From: an uncultured Bacteroides sp.
Lineage (GTDB): Bacteria > Bacteroidota > Bacteroidia > Bacteroidales > Bacteroidaceae
Length of the DNA: 40,872 nt
Direction of reading: 5' to 3'
Assembly (NCBI GenBank): GCA_900766195.1
Contig: CAAFUN010000138.1
Coordinates: 1-40,872 of the forward strand
Shown: positions 9,583-16,497 of the stretch, piece after piece
Numbering within the stretch: position 1 is the stretch's first letter
How the letters are laid out: each line of letters opens with the position of its first letter
Translations under genes and position numbers: made by a program
The notes under the pieces: generated by a model
Seen by the model: the letters and a program-made list of their open reading frames with translations, nothing else
Database searches by the model: none
Told to the model about the DNA's origin: nothing

Positions 9583-9912
9583 ATGCACTTGATATCTGCT
9601 TCGCCATCATAACTGCTTCTCTGTGATTGCTGTTTATAAAATCCAAGAAAAGATTTTGGCTAAGTACCGCATGTAAACTTCTTTAATCGCTAAATTATCG
9701 ATTAGTCATAAGTGTAAAAGACAGAAAGCCCACCCCGTTCACAACACCTTCTGACAGGGGGTATAATCAGTATACGACTGAATAGGGCTAAGTATACGAC
9801 TCAATGCCATTCAGTATACGACTCATTTAGGTTCATGTTACGAGTCAATCCCGATCCCCTAGAGAAAGCTCCCCAAACATGCTTTTAAAGAGCAATCATT
9901 TGTCAACAAAAA
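9583..9912. other. Orphan intergenic stretch between two convergent terminators
   Basis: About 330 bases lie between the terminator of the + strand operon and the hairpin that ends the minus-strand operon. I found no open frame worth calling and no TAnnTTTG box. The one organised element is the 22-bp-period array at 9769-9856. Either a small RNA, a protein-binding locus or a decayed element could occupy it. Confidence 0.5.
9769..9856. repeat. Tandem 22-bp-period array of AGTATACGACT sites
   Basis: AGTATACGACT occurs exactly at 9769, 9791 and 9813, and a degenerate copy (ATGTTACGAGT, 7 of 11 matching) begins at 9835. All four are spaced 22 bases, two turns of B-DNA, so the sites face the same side of the helix. 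Copies 2 and 4 extend to TCAAT and copy 3 to TCATT, while the spacer bases differ. The core GTATAC is self-complementary. The pattern fits cooperative protein binding (iteron- or operator-like) better than a coding or RNA repeat. Confidence 0.75.
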
Positions 9913-9973
9913 TCCGGATTAACTATCAGTTCGGGTAACACTTTGGCACCAAGAGACTGATACTTAATCCGGA
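9913..9973 (-). terminator. 18-bp inverted repeat, probable terminator of the GH130/MFS transcript
   Basis: TCCGGATTAACTATCAGT (9913-9930) pairs with the 9956-9973 arm with one C-C mismatch, leaving a 25-base loop. Read on the minus strand, the stem is followed directly by TTTTTGTT, as expected for an intrinsic terminator 35 bases past the GH130 stop. The stem is unusually long and the loop unusually large for a terminator, so an element end or a structured RNA is an alternative. Confidence 0.6.
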
Positions 9974-10007
9974 AATATAGATCAATAGAAGGGTAAGCCG
10001 CCTGCTA

Positions 10008-11006
10008 TTATAAAATATTAGTGCGCTTTGTAAACTCAATGATTTCGGGGATATAGCCAAAAGCAAGGCTCGTAACCGTATCAGCACACCCGTAATAGAT
10101 GGCTATGCGGCCTGTCTCCGGATCATGGAGCGTGGCACACGGGAAACAAACATTAGGCACATCGCCCATACATTCGTACTCGGTGCGCGGAGATATCAGA
10201 TAGGCTCCCGAACGGTACAGCACTTTCCAAGGCTGCTCTAAATCCAGCAAAGCCGAACCGAAGGCATATACAAAACCGTTGCATGAAGCCAATACCCCGT
10301 GATAGATCAGCAACCAACCTTCCGAAGTCTCAATAGGAATAGGCCCTGCACCAATCTTTGTACACTGCCATGCGCTTAGCTCAAACTTAGCCGGAGACAT
10401 GACATGCCTGTGCTTTCCCCAAAAGTTGAGATCGGGAGATTCGCTATAAAATATATCTCCGAAGGGAGTATGTCCATTATCACTTGGACGGCTCAACATG
10501 GCAAAGTTGCCATTGAATTTCTTTGGAAACAACACTCCGTTACGGTTGAAAGGCAAGAAAGCATTTTCCAACTGATGAAAAGTCTTGAAATCAAAGGTGT
10601 AAGCCACACCGATGGTAGGCCCGTGATAACCGTTGCACCAAGTCACATAATACCGATCTTCAATAAAGCATACTCGCGGATCATAACCGTACACCCACTC
10701 TCCTATCTCTTTATCATCACACTCAAAACGCAAAGGTTCGGGATTGATATTCCAATGAACAGCATCATCGCTGAAGCCTACATGTAGCACCATTCGGCGG
10801 TTGGTATCATCACAACGGAACACACCCGCATATCCTGTGCCGAAAGTAACTACCGCACTGTTGAATATACTGTTGGATGTGGGCAATAAATCACGAGGAA
10901 TAATAGGGTTTTGACTATAACGCCAAACTGTTTCTTTACAGCCTTCCGGACGATTTTCCCAAGGCATATTGGGCAGGGGATTTCCTGCAATTTTCAATTC
11001 TTTCAT
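10008..11006 (-). CDS. GH130 beta-mannoside phosphorylase, cytoplasmic
   Basis: GH130 enzymes use phosphate to split beta-mannosides, releasing mannose 1-phosphate; members near GH92/GH20 genes in Bacteroides act on beta-1,4-Man-GlcNAc from the N-glycan core. The 332-residue protein has no signal peptide and covers a five-bladed propeller. WRYSQNPIIPRDLLP and FNSAVVTFGTGYAGVFRCDD are typical N-terminal blades. YGYDPRV places the expected catalytic Asp at D109, and HGVLASCNGFVYAFGSALLD follows near residue 235. It lies 53 bases downstream of the MFS gene on the same strand, which suggests import and then phosphorolysis. Hydrolysing GH130 members exist, so phosphorylase activity is an inference from family and context. 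Confidence 0.88.
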   Translation of the reverse strand: MKELKIAGNPLPNMPWENRPEGCKETVWRYSQNPIIPRDLLPTSNSIFNSAVVTFGTGYAGVFRCDDTNRRMVLHVGFSDDAVHWNINPEPLRFECDDKEIGEWVYGYDPRVCFIEDRYYVTWCNGYHGPTIGVAYTFDFKTFHQLENAFLPFNRNGVLFPKKFNGNFAMLSRPSDNGHTPFGDIFYSESPDLNFWGKHRHVMSPAKFELSAWQCTKIGAGPIPIETSEGWLLIYHGVLASCNGFVYAFGSALLDLEQPWKVLYRSGAYLISPRTEYECMGDVPNVCFPCATLHDPETGRIAIYYGCADTVTSLAFGYIPEIIEFTKRTNIL

Positions 11007-11059
11007 AATAATAAATTGGTCTTTCTTTTTATATATAACACCCGTGCGGCAAAAAACAC

Positions 11060-12334
11060 CTAATCCTGCTTCTGTTCACCTTTATAAGTAAACGGCACGT
11101 ACCATGTGGCAATAAAGGCGGGAATGGCGGCAATCAATACCCAGAGAAAGAAATGCTGATAGCCTATCAGGTCACTTAACCAACCACTTAACATGCCCGG
11201 AAGCATAACTCCAAGGTTCATGATGCCGGTGGCAAAAGCATAGTGAGACATCTGATGACTGCCGGGAGCAATTTGCTGCATCATAAACAGCATAAGTCCC
11301 ACAAAACCAAATCCATAACCAAAATACTCGAACACAATAGCCGAACCTATCACCATGATGCTATCCGGTTGATAGGTAGACAACAGAAAATAAACCACAA
11401 AAGGGATATTAAAGGTGCAACAAAGGATGAAAAGACTTTTCTGCAAGCCACGTTTTGCAATAAAATAGCCTCCAAGAATGGAACCCAAAATAAAAGCGGC
11501 AGCACCGAATGTGCCATACACCAAACCGATCTTCTGAACAGATAACCCCAGCCCACCTTCTGCAACAGGAGCCTTCAGGAATAACGGAACAATCTTCATT
11601 GCAAATCCTTCGGCAAAACGGTATAAGATAATAAAGATGATATATCTTATAATGTATTTTTTCTCAAAGAAAGACTTAATCACTTCCCACAATTCAACCA
11701 TACTTTCTTTGAAGGTAACCTTCTTTGTATTATGGGCATGAGAAGGAATGATACGCATGTGGTATAGAGAAGCTGCTATCATCAGTGCAGCACAAATGAG
11801 CATAATAATCATCCAAGCCTTAACCGGACCGAAATGATCTTTAAGATCGCCAGCCAAGAAAACAAGTCCCCCATTGGTCAATACTTTTGCCAGATTATAA
11901 AAAGCACCCTGCCAACCAATAAACTTAGCCTGTTGCTCATTATTCAATTCCGTCATATACACACCATCGGCCGCAATGTCGTGTGTAGCTCCACTAAGTG
12001 CAATGACACCCATCAAGGCAATAGAATAAGTGAAGAAGCTGGGTAGTGGAAGCGAGAGAGCCACCAGTGCAAATGCCAACCCGGTAACCATTTGAGTAGT
12101 GACCACAAAGAATTTCTTTGTTTTAAATATCTCTAGTATTGGGCTCCACAGAGGTTTCAGTGTCCAAGGCAGCATAATGAGCGATGTCCAAAATGCTATC
12201 TGGGTATTACTGATACCCAAATCGGAGAACATTAACACTGATACCATAGAGAGCGCCACAAAGGGCAAACCCATTGCAAAATAAAGGGTAGGTACCCAAG
12301 CAATAGGCGATGTTGTATTTTCTTTTACTTCCAT
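11060..12334 (-). CDS. MFS transporter, probable mannoside/disaccharide importer
   Basis: The 424-residue protein has about 12 hydrophobic helices and no signal peptide, and resembles AmpG-like MFS carriers (WVPTLYFAMGLPFVALSMVS at the N-terminus; GATHDIAADGVYMTEL in the first half). It is paired with the GH130 gene, so I infer that it brings the phosphorylase substrate across the inner membrane. The start is supported by the conserved WVPTLYFA segment beginning only about 12 residues in. A -7-like box lies only four bases upstream of the ATG, which would give an almost leaderless mRNA. AmpG itself imports muropeptide sugars, so a cell-wall substrate cannot be excluded. Confidence 0.85.
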   Translation of the reverse strand: MEVKENTTSPIAWVPTLYFAMGLPFVALSMVSVLMFSDLGISNTQIAFWTSLIMLPWTLKPLWSPILEIFKTKKFFVVTTQMVTGLAFALVALSLPLPSFFTYSIALMGVIALSGATHDIAADGVYMTELNNEQQAKFIGWQGAFYNLAKVLTNGGLVFLAGDLKDHFGPVKAWMIIMLICAALMIAASLYHMRIIPSHAHNTKKVTFKESMVELWEVIKSFFEKKYIIRYIIFIILYRFAEGFAMKIVPLFLKAPVAEGGLGLSVQKIGLVYGTFGAAAFILGSILGGYFIAKRGLQKSLFILCCTFNIPFVVYFLLSTYQPDSIMVIGSAIVFEYFGYGFGFVGLMLFMMQQIAPGSHQMSHYAFATGIMNLGVMLPGMLSGWLSDLIGYQHFFLWVLIAAIPAFIATWYVPFTYKGEQKQD

Positions 12335-12338
12335 AAGG

Positions 12339-12368
12339 CAAAGATAACTAAGACCTCACAATTACAAA
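12339..12368 (-). promoter_or_regulatory. Candidate promoter of the MFS-GH130 operon
   Basis: On the minus strand TTTG (12368-12365) and TATCTTTG (12346-12339) are 18 bases apart and match both Bacteroides consensus boxes. Transcription would begin at about 12334, practically at the start codon, so either the message is leaderless or the match is fortuitous. Confidence 0.4.
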
Positions 12369-12529
12369 GTATCTATTGTTCTATTTTTTATATCTGAATT
12401 AAACAAGGGTAAAGAGTCTTCGGATGAAATACTACGCAAGTTCAAACCGAAGCTAAGAAAAAAAGGATAAAAAGCCTTTTTAGATACAGAATGGACAATA
12501 ACAGATATTTTTAGCAAAATAAATTGTCC

Positions 12530-12537
12530 TATATTTG
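12530..12537 (+). promoter_or_regulatory. -7 box of the second GH29 operon
   Basis: TATATTTG fits TAnnTTTG exactly, with a weak TTTT near 12508 as the -33 element. The predicted start near 12543 gives a leader of about 20 bases before the ATG at 12565. Because the box overlaps an in-frame TTG at 12535, it argues against that upstream start. Confidence 0.6.
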
Positions 12538-12564
12538 CTTCGAGTTAATTTTAAAATATACACT

Positions 12565-13929
12565 ATGAATAATAGAATAAACAACTTCAATTGGTTAGTC
12601 CTGTTATTGCTTTGCAGCATGACCAATAATGTGAAAGCACAATCATCCGATGCAACTGAGTCTAAAGAAGCTTATCATAAACGTATGGAATGGTTTGATG
12701 AAGCCAAATTAGGTATATTTATTCATTGGGGAATATATGCCGTAGACGGAGTCTCAGAAAGTTGGTCATTTTACAACAACCGTATCCCTTATGATAAGTA
12801 TATGGAACAGCGGAAAAGATTTAAAGCAGAAAACTATAATCCGGAACAATGGGCAGAACTAATCAGGGAAAGTGGAGCTAAATATACCGTCCTCACTACG
12901 AAGCACCATGATGGCTTTGCCCTTTGGGATACTAAAGCAGGTTCATTAAGTGCAAAGAAAAGTTCTCCCGCAAAGCGTGACCTCATTACACCATTTGTAG
13001 AGGCAGTACGCAAACAGGGATTAAAACTCGGGCTCTATTATTCGCTGTTGGACTGGAGTAATGAGAACTATCCTAATCACACCCGCACGGTATCCCGTTA
13101 TGATATAAAGAAAGACCCGAGCCGTTGGGATAAATTCTGCAAATTCAATTTTGCACAAATGGCGGAGCTGAATACCACCTTTAAGCCTGATTTATATTGG
13201 TTCGACGGAGATTGGGAACAAAAAGCCGAAGACTGGAATTCCAGTGGTATAATCAAAATGCTACGTTCTACAAATCCTAATGTGATCGTTAATTCACGCA
13301 TACAAGGGCATGGTGATTATGCCACACCCGAAATTGGAGTACCGGTAGTTCGTCCTAAAAGCAGATATTGGGAGTTATGCTATACCATGAATGACTCATG
13401 GGGTTATCAGCCGGGTGATACAGATTTCAAAACGCCTCAAATGTTACTATGTACATTCGTAGATTGTCTCAGTATGGGTGGCAATCTGTTATTGGACATT
13501 GGCCCTAAAGCCGACGGTACGATTCCCCAGGAAGAAGTTGATATACTGAAAGCATTTGGTAGATGGACTTCCAAGCATAAAGAAGCCATTTATCAAACAC
13601 GCGCCGGCATACCGGGCAACTACTTCAATGGCTATACTACCTTGAATAAGGCAGGAAATATTTTATACCTCTATATGCCCTACAAGCCCATAGGCACGGT
13701 GCCTCTGAAAGGAGTGATCAATGGTGTAAAAAGTGTCCGGGTAGTTGGCAGTAACACCCCATTAAACTATAAAGTGTATAATAAACTGTCGTGGAGTGAA
13801 GTTCCGGGTATCATCTATATTGATGTTCCGGAGGCTGTGCAAGATTCCAATATCACGGTCTTGGCAGTGGAATTGGATGGTCCGATCAAATTGTATGGTG
13901 GCGAAGGTCAAGTCATTACTTCCAACTAA
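12565..13929 (+). CDS. Exported alpha-L-fucosidase, GH29, catalytic domain only
   Basis: This 454-residue enzyme has a signal peptide ending near VKAQ. The frame extends back to a TTG at 12535, but that lies inside the predicted -7 box, so the ATG at 12565 is chosen. EWFDEAKLGIFIHWGIYAV and TTKHHDGFALWD are hallmark GH29 segments, and the nucleophile is D214 in LYWFDGDWEQ. NLLLDIGPKADGTI lies near 315, and a short beta-sandwich follows (about 365-450). It lacks the discoidin modules of the other fucosidase in this window and looks like the GH29-A type, with broader substrate tolerance. It heads a run with a CBM9-like protein and a GHL10-like protein. Confidence 0.94.
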   Translation: MNNRINNFNWLVLLLLCSMTNNVKAQSSDATESKEAYHKRMEWFDEAKLGIFIHWGIYAVDGVSESWSFYNNRIPYDKYMEQRKRFKAENYNPEQWAELIRESGAKYTVLTTKHHDGFALWDTKAGSLSAKKSSPAKRDLITPFVEAVRKQGLKLGLYYSLLDWSNENYPNHTRTVSRYDIKKDPSRWDKFCKFNFAQMAELNTTFKPDLYWFDGDWEQKAEDWNSSGIIKMLRSTNPNVIVNSRIQGHGDYATPEIGVPVVRPKSRYWELCYTMNDSWGYQPGDTDFKTPQMLLCTFVDCLSMGGNLLLDIGPKADGTIPQEEVDILKAFGRWTSKHKEAIYQTRAGIPGNYFNGYTTLNKAGNILYLYMPYKPIGTVPLKGVINGVKSVRVVGSNTPLNYKVYNKLSWSEVPGIIYIDVPEAVQDSNITVLAVELDGPIKLYGGEGQVITSN

Positions 13930-14011
13930 ATAAACCAATAAAAGGATAAATCCAAGAGGTTTTCAACATCATGTTCAAACCCGAATATTCATACAATAGG
14001 TAAATTATAAT

Positions 14012-15121
14012 ATGAAACAACTCTTGCTCTTGTGCTTCATCCTGACAGTCGGTTTATCTAGCAAAGTAAATGGTCAGGCACTTTCGGACAAGTATGCACC
14101 GATGTTGACCATCCCCAAAGGATATGTCTGCTATCGGATTGCAGACTCCATAAAGATTGATGGTTTAGCCAATGAAGTTTCTTGGAAAAAAGCTCCATCT
14201 ACAGAAGCATTTGTAGATATCAGCGGCGAACATTTCCCAACTCCGCGTTATCACACCACAGCAAAAATGCTCTGGGATGATAATTACCTTTACATCTATG
14301 CCGAAATGGAAGAACCGCATATATGGGCCAATCTACAGAAGCGGGACACTATTGCGTTTTATGACAATGATTTTGAAGTGTTTATTGATCCGGTAGGCGA
14401 AGGACATAACTATTTTGAGATTGAAACCAATGCCCGGGGAACTATTTTCGACCTGGCATTGGAAAAGCCATATCGCGCTCCACGGCGGGCATTTATTCAA
14501 TTTCAATGGAACTGTCCGGGACTGAAACTTGCCACTCATTGCGATGGTAAAATGAATGACGCCAAAAGCATTGATAAAGGGTGGAGCGTTGAAATGGCTA
14601 TTCCCCGTAAGGCCATAGCGAGCGAGTTTGACAATTACTTAAAAGCAGGGAAGTGGCTAAGAATAAACTTTTCACGCGTGGAGTGGCAGTTTGATCTGGA
14701 TGCCAATGGAAGATACAGCCGCAAGAAAGATAAAGAGGATAAGTATCTTCCTGAAGATAACTGGGTATGGACACCTACCGGCCAAATAGCCATGCACATG
14801 CCCGAACGCTGGGGATATCTGTATCTCTCGGATAAGAAAGTGGGGCAAGCTACAGAGAAATTTCAATACCCCGACAGCCAACCGGTGCAACGTTTTTTAT
14901 GGATGTTGTTCTACGCCCAAGAAGAACAGTATGCCAAGAATCAATCTTATTATAAGAATTTGCCTGACTTTAATCTCGATAGCAAAGATATGCAGCTTCT
15001 TCCATCAGGGTATACGGTACAGGTAGAAGCAACCTCCCATACCTATGAAATTACAGCCTCAGCACCTGACGGTAAACAATATGTGATAGACGAGTCGGGT
15101 AGCTGCTTTATCAGAAAGTAG
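14012..15121 (+). CDS. Secreted CBM9-like carbohydrate-binding protein
   Basis: The 369-residue protein has a signal peptide (about 1-22, ending VNGQ) followed by a beta-sandwich of the CBM9-like superfamily. Its hallmarks are DSIKIDGLANEVSWKKAP, then AKMLWDDNYLYIYAEMEEP, then YDNDFEVFIDPVGEGHNYFE, and finally GWSVEMAIP and WLRINFSRVEW. No catalytic domain is visible, and the last 80 residues are not assigned. Free-standing proteins of this family are common beside Bacteroides glycosidase genes, but their role is poorly defined; glycan binding is inferred from fold. It lies 82 bases after the GH29 gene and 52 before the GHL10-like gene, so one transcript is likely. Confidence 0.85.
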   Translation: MKQLLLLCFILTVGLSSKVNGQALSDKYAPMLTIPKGYVCYRIADSIKIDGLANEVSWKKAPSTEAFVDISGEHFPTPRYHTTAKMLWDDNYLYIYAEMEEPHIWANLQKRDTIAFYDNDFEVFIDPVGEGHNYFEIETNARGTIFDLALEKPYRAPRRAFIQFQWNCPGLKLATHCDGKMNDAKSIDKGWSVEMAIPRKAIASEFDNYLKAGKWLRINFSRVEWQFDLDANGRYSRKKDKEDKYLPEDNWVWTPTGQIAMHMPERWGYLYLSDKKVGQATEKFQYPDSQPVQRFLWMLFYAQEEQYAKNQSYYKNLPDFNLDSKDMQLLPSGYTVQVEATSHTYEITASAPDGKQYVIDESGSCFIRK

Positions 15122-15173
15122 TCCTCGGGATAGAATATTTGTTGTCCAATTCTTTAATATTAATAATAGATCT

Positions 15174-16286
15174 ATGAAAAAAAATCTTAACGAAATATTT
15201 ACTGCCTTATTTCTATTAATATTTTCAGCCTACTCTATGGCTAAAGTGCCCGTATACGTATGGCAAGGCTGGGATAAAAAGACTACGGAACAAAGCCTGA
15301 TAGAAGATTTTGGTAAATGGAAATCCCATGGGGTGATAGGCGTTTGCTTCAACACCGGCTTTGATACAGACAAAGCCAAAGTTGCCGCCAGAATTGCCAA
15401 ATCATTAGGCTTAGAATACCATGCATGGATGCCATGTATGCTTCATTCCGGCCTTAAGCCTTCTTGGTATGCCGTAAACAGACTAGGCGAACCGGCGCAT
15501 GTCGTTCAACCTTATGTACCTTACTACACTTGCCTTGACCCTCGCAATAAAGAAGTGCAAGCCTGGCTCATCGAACAATATTGCAAAATGGCTGCTATCC
15601 CGGAAGTAGATTATGTACAATTGGATTATATCCGCTATCCGGATGTTATTCTAGCTCGCGGTTTATGGGATAAATATGAACTAGTGATGAATGAAGAATA
15701 TCCTAAAGCTGATTATTGCTATTGTGACGATTGTGTCGCCGCATTTAAGGAACAAACAGGAATAGATATCCGCCAAGTAAAAGATCCTTCAAAATGCAAA
15801 AAATGGGCCCAATTCCGACGTGATATTATTACAGACTTTGTTAACAAATTGGCAATAGCGGTTCATGCCGTAGGTAAAAAAATCAGTGCAGACGTTTTTC
15901 CCGGTCCTCATTCCTATGCAAAGTGGATGGTTCGCCAAGAATGGAACAAATGGGAAATAGATGCATTCTTTCCGATGAATTATAATGATTTCTACCAAGA
16001 GGGAGCATCTTGGGTGGGAAAAGTGACCAAGGAAGAAGTAAAATCAGTGAAAGGAAAAATACCTATATACAGCGGACTGTTTATTTGCAAAGATTGGAGA
16101 AATAAGGAAAAAATAATTGATCCCGAGCATTCAGGACTATTGCCATCAGAAATCGAAAAAGCTGTGATCGGCTCTATGAAAGCTGGTGCTGCCGGTATTT
16201 CTTTATTTACACCCTACAGCATGACAGATGAACATTGGGAAGCATTAAACAATACTGTAGAGAAAATAAGTAATAAAAAGAAATGA
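15174..16286 (+). CDS. Exported GHL10-like TIM-barrel protein, putative glycosidase
   Basis: This 370-residue protein has a signal peptide (1-23, ending SMA) and a barrel related to the GHL10/DUF187-type putative glycosyl hydrolases. Supporting segments are VPVYVWQGWD, LGLEYHAWMPCML, the family-like VQLDYIRYPD (D151, D157), and KKISADVFPG. KWEIDAFFPMNY is at the position where such barrels carry further acidic residues. A C-x-C-x2-C cluster (C182, C184, C187, in CYCDDC) sits in the loop after LDYIRYPD; related barrels have a similar Cys-rich loop that may bind metal. It lacks the accessory domains of many relatives. Catalysis is not proven and no substrate can be named; the operon context suggests host or dietary glycans. 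Confidence 0.75.
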   Translation: MKKNLNEIFTALFLLIFSAYSMAKVPVYVWQGWDKKTTEQSLIEDFGKWKSHGVIGVCFNTGFDTDKAKVAARIAKSLGLEYHAWMPCMLHSGLKPSWYAVNRLGEPAHVVQPYVPYYTCLDPRNKEVQAWLIEQYCKMAAIPEVDYVQLDYIRYPDVILARGLWDKYELVMNEEYPKADYCYCDDCVAAFKEQTGIDIRQVKDPSKCKKWAQFRRDIITDFVNKLAIAVHAVGKKISADVFPGPHSYAKWMVRQEWNKWEIDAFFPMNYNDFYQEGASWVGKVTKEEVKSVKGKIPIYSGLFICKDWRNKEKIIDPEHSGLLPSEIEKAVIGSMKAGAAGISLFTPYSMTDEHWEALNNTVEKISNKKK

Positions 16287-16365
16287 GTATTACAATAAAC
16301 CCGAATAGACTAAAAGTATTAAGCTGAATACACTAATAAGGTAAAAAGGGTATTCTTTAAATTAT

Positions 16366-16406
16366 AAGCCAGAAAAGACTGTCATTTAGTCGTTTTTCTG
16401 GCTTTT
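16366..16406 (+). terminator. Intrinsic terminator after the GHL10-like gene
   Basis: AAGCCAGAAAA pairs with TTTTTCTGGCTT around a small inner stem (ACT/AGT), and the right arm runs into CTTTTCC. It closes the GH29-CBM9-GHL10 transcript and separates it from clpB. Confidence 0.8.
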
Positions 16407-16497
16407 CCTCATGTTATTTTGTCATAATTCAGTTAATGGCAAATCTTTTGCCCCTAGTTGGTTGTTAAATAAATAAGAAACAAAAAGAGAATAATAT

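Noticed and set aside
9769..9856. CRISPR array
   Set aside because: Repeats are only 11 bases with 11-base spacers, far too short, and no cas genes are present.
10404..10787. 127-codon open frame opposite the GH130 gene
   Set aside because: It is wholly inside a well-supported gene on the other strand and its protein has no domain character.
16407..16497. CCCCTAGT upstream of clpB as a sigma-32-like -10 box
   Set aside because: No matching -35 element at the right distance, and a sigma-32 heat-shock system cannot be assumed in Bacteroidota.
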